A DNA stretch of 19,677 nt from CAYQDR01 sp964416315 (GCA_964416315.1 CAYQDR010000089.1:1-19677); one strand, 5' to 3'. Shown: positions 12,586 to 19,677, counted from the stretch's first letter. Made by a program: numbers and translations. The notes: generated by a model from the sequence alone, not told the origin.

Positions 12586-13341
12586 ATGGCAAACGGAACG
12601 TACGCGCGTTCGCGGTGGCTGAGCGACGCGGAGATCGAGGCGCTGGAGGGCAGCGATCTCGGGGCGCTCGCGCGCTCCCTGGGGCCCCTCCAGAAGGAGC
12701 TCGGCCCCGCCTTGCCGGGCGTCGTGCAGGGAGCGACGGCGGGAGCGGCGGCCGGCCCGTGGGGCGCGCTCATTGGCGGCCTCGCGGGCGGAGCGCTGAG
12801 CGTCGCGACGAAGCGGAGCCCGAAGCGGCCTGCTGCACCGCTCCCCACCACGCCGGTGGCGCCGACGCCGCCGGGCGAGCCCGCGCCTGCGGCGCCGGCC
12901 GTAACCGGCGAGCCGACCGCGATGGCGCCCCCGGGGGCGGCGCCCGTGGCCACCAGTCCCGGAGCCGCACCGACTGCGGTCGGGCAGCTCGTGCAGCTGC
13001 TCCAGAATCCAGCGTTGCACCGGGCCCTCGGCGCGCTCGCGTCTGGGCAGGGCCGCGAGCCGGGCGGCGTGCCCGTCGGCGCCATTCTGAACCTGCTCGG
13101 CACCCTTGCCAACAATGCGGCGTACGAAGCCGAGGCCTTCCAGGGCGAGACGGACGACTCGTACCTGCGCGGTCCCGACGGCCGCTTCCTGGGAGACCCC
13201 AGCGCTCCGGCGGAGCGCGCGGCGGTCGTGTGGGACCGGCTGTTCCAGGCGCGCGCGCCCCAGGGCCGCGTCTTCAGATGGGACGGCGAGGCCGATGCGG
13301 CGGAGTGGCTGGTGGAAGCCGGGATCGCGGAACGACTCTGA
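12586..13341 (+). CDS. Unknown protein with glycine-zipper and Pro/Ala-rich linker
   Basis: The 251-aa product is not recognised. It has a helical N-terminal part (MANGTYARSRWLSDAEIEAL), then a Gly/Ala-rich hydrophobic stretch at about 45-73 (GATAGAAAGPWGALIGGLAG) like a glycine zipper. A Pro/Ala-rich linker (about 80-130) and a C-terminal part with FQGETDDSYLRGPDGRFLGD follow. Glycine zippers occur in membrane-inserting and envelope proteins, including toxins and bacteriocins; the role here is unknown. There is no signal peptide. AGGAGG lies just before the ATG. The first four residues, MANG, are shared with the gene at 13830. Confidence 0.7.
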   Translation: MANGTYARSRWLSDAEIEALEGSDLGALARSLGPLQKELGPALPGVVQGATAGAAAGPWGALIGGLAGGALSVATKRSPKRPAAPLPTTPVAPTPPGEPAPAAPAVTGEPTAMAPPGAAPVATSPGAAPTAVGQLVQLLQNPALHRALGALASGQGREPGGVPVGAILNLLGTLANNAAYEAEAFQGETDDSYLRGPDGRFLGDPSAPAERAAVVWDRLFQARAPQGRVFRWDGEADAAEWLVEAGIAERL

Positions 13342-13354
13342 GGAGGTGATTCCG

Positions 13355-13816
13355 ATGCCAGCCAGACACCTTGGCAGAGCTCAGGCAGCGGCCCCGCCGG
13401 CACCAGGGCACCTCGTCGCCGCGGGCGTCCAACTCCTCAACGAGCTCGTCCGCCAGCTGCAGGCGCGCACGGCGCAGGACGATGGGGACATGACGGCGAA
13501 GCTGGCGCGTCGGATCGCTCGGCTGAGGGAGCGAAACCAGGCGCTCGAAGAGTGCGTCGTCTTCCTCGCGAGCGCGGTCGGGATGTGCCCAGCGTGCTTC
13601 GGGAAGGTCGCCGAATGCCTGTCGTGCCGCGGTCAAGGCCAGCCCGGCAAGCTCACTGTCGACCAGACGGCATTCACGGAGATCGTCGCGGCGCTGTTCC
13701 AGAAACAGCCCGAAAGACTCGATGACGTGATTAGGAGGTCCACGTTCGCTGATGTGGAACGTGGCAGAAACGGTTCGGCGGAGCCGCAAACCCCGAGCCC
13801 CGCACAGACGAGATAA
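13355..13816 (+). CDS. Unknown protein with coiled coil and zinc-ribbon-like CxxC pairs
   Basis: The 153-aa product is not recognised as a family. A Pro/Ala-rich start leads to a helical, probably coiled-coil region (about 20-70: LLNELVRQLQARTAQ, AKLARRIARLRERNQALEE). It is followed by Cys78-x2-Cys81 and Cys88-x2-Cys91 in CPACFGKVAECLSCRGQGQP, like a DnaJ-type or rubredoxin-like zinc knuckle, then a helix with QTAFTEIVAALFQKQPERLD. The start is firm: AGGAGGTGAT, an almost perfect anti-Shine-Dalgarno match, precedes the ATG. The zinc knuckle and coiled coil suggest a protein-binding or scaffold role (inference). Confidence 0.7.
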   Translation: MPARHLGRAQAAAPPAPGHLVAAGVQLLNELVRQLQARTAQDDGDMTAKLARRIARLRERNQALEECVVFLASAVGMCPACFGKVAECLSCRGQGQPGKLTVDQTAFTEIVAALFQKQPERLDDVIRRSTFADVERGRNGSAEPQTPSPAQTR

Positions 13817-13829
13817 GGAGGGCCACGAC

Positions 13830-14633
13830 ATGGCGAACGGCTTCGAGATGGCGGAGGACGAGGAGCTGTACGAGAGCGACGATGAGGCGGAAGACGAGGA
13901 AGCCGAGGACGAGGAGGCGGAGGACGAGGAGAGTGCCATCGCCATGCTTCGGCCTTACCCGGGACCGTTCCCGAGCCCCGTTCCCTTTGGACTGGGCCCG
14001 TCTCCGGCGGCGCTCGCGATGCAACTGCGCCAGCGCGCCCGGGAGCGGCGACTCAAGGGCGTGAGGGCCGCGTTCATCCGGGGCAAGGATGGGGCGAGCG
14101 CGGTCGTGCGCCTGCCGACGCCGGTCGCCACCGCGCGTGGCGTCCAGCGCCTCAGTCGTCGCAGCGCTTGGACCGAGGCGGCCGTTGCGCAGCAGCAGCG
14201 TGTGCTCCGCAGAACGGAGACGAGAGCGCGCAACACGATCACCGGCGCGCTCCTCGTCCAACACGTCCGTGACGTCGCGAACGAGGCGCGACGGTCGGTT
14301 GGCGCCGGCGCTGGCCGGGTGCCCAGGGTCTGGGAGCCGTACCTCGCCGGCGCGGACTACGCGCTGTCCGCGGCGCAGACGGGGTTCGGCGTCGCCGCGA
14401 TCCCTGCGTCCCAGAGGTCGCTGCTCTACTCGACCCTACCTATTACCGGCACCTTCACCGCTTCTCTCGCGCGCGAAGCGCTGAGGCCACCCATCGGTTT
14501 CGGCGGCGGCCGGGCGGGCAAGGACTTGTGGCCGAACGTGATCCTTGCAGTTGGCCTGCCGACCCTCGTTGGGGCCGTCATCTCGTACATCGTCCATCCG
14601 AGGCGCCCTCGCCGCTACATGCCCGTGTGGTGA
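13830..14633 (+). CDS. Unknown membrane protein with acidic repeat N-terminus
   Basis: The 267-aa product is not recognised. Residues 9-35 are almost all Asp/Glu with three AEDEE units; then there is a Pro-rich hinge (PYPGPFPSPVPFGLGP). An Arg-rich helical middle (about 65-160) is strongly basic, so the two ends could pair electrostatically. One transmembrane helix lies at about 234-255 (WPNVILAVGLPTLVGAVISY), and the end is positively charged (HPRRPRRYMPVW). AAGGAGGG precedes the ATG at 13830; longer upstream reading overlaps the previous gene and is rejected. Its stop directly abuts the ATG of the peptidase gene, so the two are coupled. The opposite charge blocks suggest it holds or shields a partner, possibly the peptidase (inference). 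Confidence 0.72.
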   Translation: MANGFEMAEDEELYESDDEAEDEEAEDEEAEDEESAIAMLRPYPGPFPSPVPFGLGPSPAALAMQLRQRARERRLKGVRAAFIRGKDGASAVVRLPTPVATARGVQRLSRRSAWTEAAVAQQQRVLRRTETRARNTITGALLVQHVRDVANEARRSVGAGAGRVPRVWEPYLAGADYALSAAQTGFGVAAIPASQRSLLYSTLPITGTFTASLAREALRPPIGFGGGRAGKDLWPNVILAVGLPTLVGAVISYIVHPRRPRRYMPVW

Positions 14634-16379
14634 ATGGACCCCGGGCTGGAAGAAGCGATCCTCCGGACTCCCCCTGGCGAGGAGATCGAGGCGGTGGCGC
14701 TTCTCCGGCCCGGCCATTCCTCGCCGGACGCGCTTCGCGTCGTGACGACGTTCGGGCCGATCGTGACGGGCCGGATCCTGGCGGGTGCGGTACGGGCCGT
14801 ACGCGCCCACCCTGCCGTTGTGAGCCTCAAGGCGGCGCGCGTCGTGGAGTTGAGCGCCGCGTCTCCCGCGGCTGTACCTGGCACGGTTCGGACCGGACCG
14901 TCGCTGGGCCGCCGGGCCCCAGGTATTCCGGCGGGCCGGGGCGTGATCCTCGGCGTCCTGGACTGGGGATGCGACTTCGCGCACCCCGCGTTCCTCCGCC
15001 CGGACGGGACCACGCGGCTGCTGGCGCTCTGGGACCAGCGCCAGCGCGGAGGGCCCGCCGGCGCCGACAACATCTACGGCTACGGCCGCATCCTCGATCG
15101 TGCGCGGATCGATCGCGCCCTCACGACCCCGGACCCCTACTCGGACCTCGACTATCACCCGGCGGTGTCGGATCTGACCGGGGTCGGGGCGCACGGGACC
15201 CTGGTCATGAGCATCGCGGCCGGGAGCGCCTCGGCGCCCGCGGGCGCCGAAGGGGTCGCGCCCGAGGCTGACCTCGTGTTCGTGCATCTGGCCACTGGGC
15301 TCTTACCCGACACGGCGAACCTCGGCGACTCGGTCCGCGTCTTGGAAGGAATCGAGTTCGTGCGGCGCATCGCAGGCACCACGCCCTGGGTCATGAACCT
15401 GAGCCTGGGGAGGACCGGAGGCGACAAGAGTGGCCGCTCGCTGGTCGAGAGGGCGATGGATCACGTGGTCCAGGCGGCGCCGGGCCGCGCCATCGTGCAG
15501 AGCGCGGGCAACTACTTCGACAAGCGGACCCATGCCGAGGGACTCATCCGCGCCGGTCGTGCTGCGACACTGGAATGGCGGATCGCGCCCGACGACCCGA
15601 CGACGAACGAGCTCGAGGTCTGGTACTCCGGGCGTGACGTGTTCCGGCTGGAGCTGGTCCCGCCGGGAGCGGTACGGCCGTTCCGCGTGGAGCTCGGCGA
15701 TCGCGTTGCGATCCAGCTCGACGGGCAGATCGTCGGCCGCGCGTATCATCGCCGGCACGAGCCGCTGACCGGCGACCAGCACGTCGACATCTTCCTTGAG
15801 CCCGGAGCACCCGCTGGCGCGTGGCAGGTGAGGCTCGTAGGCCGGGACGTCGTTGACGGGCGGTTCCACGCGTGGATCGAGCGGGACGCCGCCATTCCCG
15901 GGGCGCAGTCCCGCTTCCCTCCCGAGATGTCCTCGCCGCGCTCGACCCTCGGCACGATCGCGACGGGCTATCGGACCTTCGTGGTCGGCGCGGCCGGCCT
16001 GACGCCCGGCGGACCCGTCATCGCGCCGTTTAGCAGTTCCGGGCCGACGCGGGACGGCCGGGTGAAGCCGGATCTGCTGGCGCCCGGGGTCTCGATCGTA
16101 GGCGCGCGCTCCACGCCGGCCGGTGCGCCGCGGGGCAGCGGCGGCCTCACTGCGCTCTCGGGCACGAGCATGGCGGCGCCGCACGTCAGCGGGACGGTCG
16201 CCGCGCTCTTCTCCGCGGCGCCCCGGAAGCTCGCCGCGCCGGAAACCCGCGCGCTCGTTCTGGGAAGCGCCGAGTGGATCCCGGGGCTCGACCCTGACCG
16301 TGCGGGGAGCGGTTTGCTCGACACGCGGGCCGTGTTCGACTCCCTCGCTAGATCGCTGAAGAGAGGGAACACCACATGA
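14634..16379 (+). CDS. Subtilisin-family (S8) serine peptidase, no signal peptide
   Basis: The 581-aa product carries an intact S8 triad: Asp110 (VILGVLDWGCDFAHP), His187 (GVGAHGTLVMSIAAG) and Ser512 (LSGTSMAAPHVSGT). The oxyanion asparagine is Asn293 (QSAGNY). Residues 1-75 look like an I9-type propeptide or its mimic (EAVALLRPGHSSPDALRVV, AVRAHPAVVSLKAARVVELS). About 140 residues are inserted between the Asn and Ser regions, rich in beta strands (LEWRIAPDDPTTNELEVWYS), like the jelly-roll insert of Csp-type subtilases. No secretion signal is evident, so the enzyme either works inside the cell, leaves on lysis, or uses an unusual route. The gene abuts the acidic membrane protein and overlaps the next by ATGA. 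Confidence 0.92.
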   Translation: MDPGLEEAILRTPPGEEIEAVALLRPGHSSPDALRVVTTFGPIVTGRILAGAVRAVRAHPAVVSLKAARVVELSAASPAAVPGTVRTGPSLGRRAPGIPAGRGVILGVLDWGCDFAHPAFLRPDGTTRLLALWDQRQRGGPAGADNIYGYGRILDRARIDRALTTPDPYSDLDYHPAVSDLTGVGAHGTLVMSIAAGSASAPAGAEGVAPEADLVFVHLATGLLPDTANLGDSVRVLEGIEFVRRIAGTTPWVMNLSLGRTGGDKSGRSLVERAMDHVVQAAPGRAIVQSAGNYFDKRTHAEGLIRAGRAATLEWRIAPDDPTTNELEVWYSGRDVFRLELVPPGAVRPFRVELGDRVAIQLDGQIVGRAYHRRHEPLTGDQHVDIFLEPGAPAGAWQVRLVGRDVVDGRFHAWIERDAAIPGAQSRFPPEMSSPRSTLGTIATGYRTFVVGAAGLTPGGPVIAPFSSSGPTRDGRVKPDLLAPGVSIVGARSTPAGAPRGSGGLTALSGTSMAAPHVSGTVAALFSAAPRKLAAPETRALVLGSAEWIPGLDPDRAGSGLLDTRAVFDSLARSLKRGNTT

Positions 16380-18256
16380 GTCCGGATTCGATGCTCGATG
16401 CGATCGAGGCTGCGATCCCGGAATCTTTCACGGCGCGCCGGGCCTTCCGGTCGGCGCTGGAACTAGCACGAGCGCAGCTGCCGTCGGAACTGCAAGTGGT
16501 CGGCAACCCTGGAACGATTCCGGACGGCGGAGTTCGCCCGGACGACTTGCTGGTCCGCGTCAACCCGGGTGAGCCCGTGGCACCCCTCGTCGGACAGATC
16601 ACGTCAGAGGCGACCTGGTCTCCCGGGGGTGACGCGTGGGACGCGGAGTACTCCGGACAGGGATACTATGCCCGGGTCGCGCCGATGTACGGCCCCAACG
16701 TGATCCCGGTCCCGAGGTGGAGACGCATCCTCGACTCCCGCAGGCGCCTTCCCGCGAATCACATCCTTCTGCGTCCGCGCGTGCTGCCGCGCGTCGTGAG
16801 GCGCCGCCCGGTGTATCGCGCGGCGCCGTTGCCCGTCTGGCCGGCGGCGCCACCGCTGCCGGTCGTCGAACCCGTCCCGACCTACGTCGAGCCGGAACCC
16901 GCCGAGCCCTTCGTCGGCATGGAACCGCCTCCCGAACTGCCCGAGCCCGGTCTCGATGAGCCGATCGACTGGGAGCAGACCTATGCGACGGAAGGGATAG
17001 CGCCGGGGTCGATGGACCCCGAGGCGGGACCGGCCGCAATCGCTCTCGCGGCACCAGCCGTGATCAGTGCCGCCGAACTCGGCCTGGCGGTCTTCACCGC
17101 GGGACAACCGCTCGTCTTGAGCGGGAGACTGTCGTCAGAAGCGACGACGGTCAACTACATCCACGCGAATACCCCGCCGGAACTCTCGTTTCGGAAGGCC
17201 GTGGATGAGTTCGAAATCACGGCGCATCACCCCAGACTCGGCATCGATACGCAGCGTTTCTGGTTCCGGCTCTCGTTCGAATACAACGACCACGACTTGC
17301 GCAACGTGGCCGTGGTGCTCCTGGAGGACAAGTCCAGCCGGCTGCCCTCGTCGCAATTCGCCATTCGCTTCGTTGGCCAGCCGCACAGTGTGCCAGCCGA
17401 TCCCGTCGCCCAGATCATGTTCCAGATCAGCGGTCGCTGGGATCCCATCGGCCGGGGAGTGGAGTCATTCTGGGGTGAGCTGCTCGTCAGCGCCGACGGG
17501 ACTGTGAAGGTGACTGTCAGTTCGGAACAAGGCTGGGTCCGTCAGGGATCGTACAGAAGGGTGAGCGCGGTCGGGCCTCCAGCGCCTGCTCAGGTTACGG
17601 CATTCTGGGACGTCTTCTTCTCACCGCCGGGGTCCGATCGGGTGGAGGCGGGAAGCGAAAGCGAGCTCGTGCAGTGGTACAGGCGTCTTCCCCCCAAGGT
17701 CCGCGAACGGATCGAGGAGGGCTCGTTGCCCATCCATCTGGACGGCTATGCGAGCACGACGCAACCGGGTCCTGCAAACCGCGAACTCTCGCGACGCAGA
17801 GCCCTGACCGTGCAGCGCATCCTCCAGGATATTGCGGGCTCCAGTGCCAAGTTCGAGCTCGTTGCCCACGGGGAGTACCAGGCCAAGACGCCCGATCAGG
17901 TGGAAGACCGTAACGAGCGCCGCGTGCGCGTCTCGGTTCCATACCTGGTTCCGGGGGGCGCCCCCACACCGCCGGATGGTGCAGGGTTTCTCGACGCTCT
18001 GCGTCGCATCCTCGGTTCCGTCGTGAACGTCACGAAGTTCGTAGCCCTAGTGCGCGGAGGGAAGGAGGACGAAGCTGTCCGGTTGGCGCTCCAGCAGGGA
18101 ATTCGTGACATCAACGGGCTGACCGACCTCGTCTTCTACGCCCGTCATGGGCGGGTTCACAAGCTCGTGCCTGGCGAGCCGGGTTTTCAGCGATTGGCTG
18201 CGGACTGGCGTCAGATCCGAGACAGGTTCGTGCGTCCCACGCTCGCCCGCAGCTAG
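16376..18256 (+). CDS. Large unknown protein with OmpA-like C-terminal domain
   Basis: The 626-aa product has an N-terminal part (1-110) with RPDDLLVRVNPGEPVAPLVG and SGQGYYARVAPMYGPNVIPV. A basic stretch (113-150) and a Pro/Glu-rich linker (150-200) follow, then a beta-rich middle (230-400: FWFRLSFEYNDHDLRNVAVV). An OmpA/MotB-type domain occupies about 405-522: DVFFSPPGSDRVEAG, IHLDGYASTTQPGPANRELS, RRRALTVQRILQDI, NERRVRVSV. These domains commonly bind peptidoglycan, though this one keeps only the general pattern. No signal peptide or membrane anchor is seen, so it may ride with the peptidase to the cell wall. The ATG overlaps the peptidase stop. Residues 523-626 are helical and unassigned. 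Confidence 0.72.
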   Translation: MSPDSMLDAIEAAIPESFTARRAFRSALELARAQLPSELQVVGNPGTIPDGGVRPDDLLVRVNPGEPVAPLVGQITSEATWSPGGDAWDAEYSGQGYYARVAPMYGPNVIPVPRWRRILDSRRRLPANHILLRPRVLPRVVRRRPVYRAAPLPVWPAAPPLPVVEPVPTYVEPEPAEPFVGMEPPPELPEPGLDEPIDWEQTYATEGIAPGSMDPEAGPAAIALAAPAVISAAELGLAVFTAGQPLVLSGRLSSEATTVNYIHANTPPELSFRKAVDEFEITAHHPRLGIDTQRFWFRLSFEYNDHDLRNVAVVLLEDKSSRLPSSQFAIRFVGQPHSVPADPVAQIMFQISGRWDPIGRGVESFWGELLVSADGTVKVTVSSEQGWVRQGSYRRVSAVGPPAPAQVTAFWDVFFSPPGSDRVEAGSESELVQWYRRLPPKVRERIEEGSLPIHLDGYASTTQPGPANRELSRRRALTVQRILQDIAGSSAKFELVAHGEYQAKTPDQVEDRNERRVRVSVPYLVPGGAPTPPDGAGFLDALRRILGSVVNVTKFVALVRGGKEDEAVRLALQQGIRDINGLTDLVFYARHGRVHKLVPGEPGFQRLAADWRQIRDRFVRPTLARS

Positions 18257-18278
18257 CTTAGCTACTTCCCGGTGCTGA

Positions 18279-18785
18279 ATTGAGGCATTCCAGCCCTTGT
18301 TTGTGAGGGTACGGCTTGGTCAAGAAATAGTACCGCCAAACGCACTGCGTGTGATCGTGGCGGGCCAGAATGTCGAAGGGGAACGCCTGCGACGACTGAC
18401 GCGCACGCTCCGAAAGCGTCTTAGGCGGGGGAATGGTCTTGCAATTGCCGCGCAGCTCATCGCTGCAGATGTCCGCCTTGTCGCGGCTCGCAACACAGCA
18501 GTCGGGAAGAGTCTGCTCGTGTCTTCGTTGCCGAGGGCGGCGGTGCCTGCGAACGTCGTGCTCGAAATTGGCCCTCCCGCCTTCGGGGACGCTGCAACGT
18601 TCGTCTACATGCCGAGTGACGCCGCTGACCCCGTCCTATACGGACCGAACTATGCGTGCCAGGGGCATGGCCATAGTCGAGCCGATGGTCTCGGGAGAGC
18701 CGCTGGCACCGCCGCGCCCGCTTCCGCGGAAGTAAGCGCGCCCGGAGCCGCGGTGCAATCGATCGCGCAAGGCAAACTGCAGTAA
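18279..18785 (+). pseudogene. Unknown gene, start unclear and probably frameshifted near its end
   Basis: The frame is open from 18279 (after a TGA at 18276) to 18785. No ATG precedes conserved-looking sequence; ATT 18279, TTG 18297 or GTG 18303 could start it. The core reads VPPNALRVIVAGQNVEGERL, LTRTLRKRLRRGNGLAIAAQ, VRLVAARNTAVGKSLLVSSL, then EIGPPAFGDAATFVYMPSD. The pattern weakly recalls the second half of an Ntn-hydrolase (proteasome-beta-like) fold, but I cannot confirm it. After YGPNYACQG (about 18661) the sense moves to the +1 frame, MAIVEPMVSGEPLAPPRPLP, stopping at 18762; the frame's own tail is Gly/Ala-rich noise. A one-base insertion is therefore likely, natural or a sequencing error. 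Confidence 0.5.
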
Positions 18786-18838
18786 ACGATCCTGGAAGAG
18801 AGCGATCCAAGGACTGCTTTCTGCGATGATGGAGAGAA

Positions 18839-19154
18839 ATGCTACCGTCCGAGTATCCTGAGGTGCAGTCATCTCCAAGTCTGAAGCAGCTTCTCGCTGT
18901 CCAGGTCGACATGCAATTCGTCGATCTGAGAACCCTTCTAGAGTTGCCGAAGGCTGAGTCGCAGGGTGGCTGCAATCTGACTGCAGCAGGCGTCCTTTTC
19001 AACGTTATCGCGGGGAGCTCAGTATGCTTCTACGAGGCCTCAGCCGGCGCGTTCACGCAGCGGGGTGATCGCGGCGCTCGGTTTGTTGGGCTTCTGAGAC
19101 GCTTCTATCCTTTTGGCAATGAGGAACTGTCTATAGATGAGGCGTCGGATCTGC
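18839..19154 (+). pseudogene. Unknown gene truncated at the repeat joint
   Basis: The ATG at 18839 is preceded by a GGAGAG ribosome binding site. It opens a frame whose first 105 residues look natural (VDMQFVDLRTLLELP, GGCNLTAAGVLFNVIAGSSV, CFYEASAGAF, FVGLLRRFYPFGNEELSI). At 19155 the 665-bp repeat begins, and the frame runs on out of phase through the CopD-like gene until a stop at 19237. The native 3' end is lost. The family is not recognised. The break shows that the right joint was made by recombination through a gene, not by precise excision or insertion at an intergenic site. Confidence 0.75.
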
Positions 19155-19575
19155 CGTGGGGTTTGGCGTGTGGCTTGGCACCACCGCCCTCGCGCTCCTC
19201 AGCCCGCGCCTGCCCCCGCTGGCGATTGTGGTCCTGACCTGGCTCGCCCTCGCCGTCGGCGTCGCGACCGGCTTCACCAAGATGGAGCACGGCACGCCGT
19301 TTCCCCGGGGCCTGAGCCTCCTTCAGTGGGAGGTCCCCCGCATCTTCTTCGCGAGGGAGTACGTCTTCACGCTGGCCGCGAAGCACATCCTGATCCTCGT
19401 CGCGGTCTTCGTGACCGCCGCCATGACGCGGGAGGCCTGGCGTCGGCACCCCGAGGCGCCGCCCGGCCGCCTCTTCCGGCGCCTCCTCCTCGTGAATCTG
19501 GTGATGGTCCTGGCCGTGGGCGGCGCGGCGGCCGTGATGGGGCTGCTCCACGCGATCGTCCTTCACTTCGGGTGA
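19155..19575 (+). pseudogene. Headless copy of the CopD-like membrane gene
   Basis: This is the last 140 codons of the gene at 3013-3957, starting at GFGVWLG and covering its last three to four membrane segments. The protein sequence is identical over this part (the single base change is silent). The signal, the YtkA-like domain and the natural start are missing. A chance GTG at 19156 could start translation, but no ribosome binding site is visible. Confidence 0.88.
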
Positions 19576-19584
19576 GGGCGGCGG

Positions 19585-19677
19585 TCAGCGCACAGACTGG
19601 TAGCGGTCCCCTCGCCCTTCCTCCCGCGCGACGCCGCCTCGGAGGGTCTCCTCGAGCTTCGCCTGGAGCGTGGCGGC
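19585..19677 (-). pseudogene. Partial TlpA-like gene, cut by the window end
   Basis: The last 31 codons (including the stop) of the TlpA-like gene, identical to 22-114 and 3967-4059. If the window end joins the window start, this is the same gene as the intact one at 22-501; otherwise its length is unknown. Confidence 0.9.

Larger units (their letters stand above)
19155..19677. repeat. Repeat copy C, window end
   Basis: Identical to 3537-4059 except t19176 for c3558. The last 114 bases also equal 1-114. The copy stops exactly one base before the first position where copies A and B differ (115/4060), which is the signature of a branch in the assembly graph rather than of a biological end. Confidence 0.95.

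Noticed and set aside
12172..13945. Long minus-strand frames opposite the cluster genes, including a Ser-rich one
   Set aside because: They mirror Pro/Ala- and Glu/Asp-rich coding on the plus strand and lack ribosome binding sites; typical high-GC antisense frames.
15303..16184. 293-codon minus-strand frame opposite the S8 peptidase
   Set aside because: Antisense to an unmistakable subtilisin; composition is Arg/Ala/Pro noise.
1..19677. Window as a complete circular plasmid or phage because its ends match
   Set aside because: No replication, partition, mobilisation, capsid or terminase gene is present, and the overlap ends at a repeat branch point, so circularity is not shown.

Overview
The window is high-GC bacterial DNA, dense in genes and in transposon debris. 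There is no replication, partition or mobilisation gene, and I see no tRNA, rRNA or CRISPR array. Decayed IS91/IS801-type (Y2_Tnp), IS3-type and IS21-type remnants, a probable UGA-encoded selenoprotein and sigma-54 regulation suggest an uncultured soil or subsurface lineage such as Rokubacteria/Methylomirabilota or a deltaproteobacterium-like group. That placement is inference only. The sequence looks like one whole metagenomic contig: its first 114 bases equal its last 114.

Region 1 (1-4201) is the more GC-rich 'host-like' part. It holds a TlpA-type thiol-disulfide protein (minus strand), a frameshifted and internally deleted IS91-type transposase, a hicBA toxin-antitoxin pair, a peroxiredoxin-like gene whose catalytic position is an in-frame TGA with a SECIS-like hairpin, and a YtkA/CopD-like membrane protein convergent with a broken second TlpA copy. 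A 665-bp stretch (3537-4201) recurs at the window end and, if the ends join, continues into the window start. Two direct copies would then flank a 14,953-bp segment (4202-19154), with broken genes at both joints.

Region 2 (4202-10610) starts with another IS91-type C-terminal fragment. A minus-strand pair follows: an ECF sigma factor and a translationally coupled 744-aa protein with an anti-sigma zinc finger and two tandem phosphoribosyltransferase-like modules. Divergent from it is a compact ubiquitin-like operon: Ubl with C-terminal Gly, E2-like, JAMM peptidase and E1-like ThiF protein. The four are tightly spaced or overlapping. Such operons are known in bacteria and some (Bil, CBASS-associated) are anti-phage. 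The divergent sigma/PRTase anti-sigma pair as a possible controller is the most unusual feature. IS3 and IS21 debris closes the region.

Region 3 (11131-19154) begins with an orphan sigma-54 activator. Downstream lie a perfect dyad and a -24/-12 promoter with exact spacing, then seven collinear genes: a winged-helix-like protein, a glycine-zipper/Pro-Ala-rich protein, a coiled-coil/zinc-ribbon protein, an acidic-tailed membrane protein, a subtilisin-family peptidase with intact triad, a 626-aa protein with an OmpA-like C-terminal domain, and a probably broken unknown. A further gene is cut by the repeat. This peptidase/envelope cluster matches nothing I can name and is a second candidate for an undescribed system.

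Region 4 (19155-19677) is the third repeat copy: a headless CopD-like gene end and the start of a TlpA copy.
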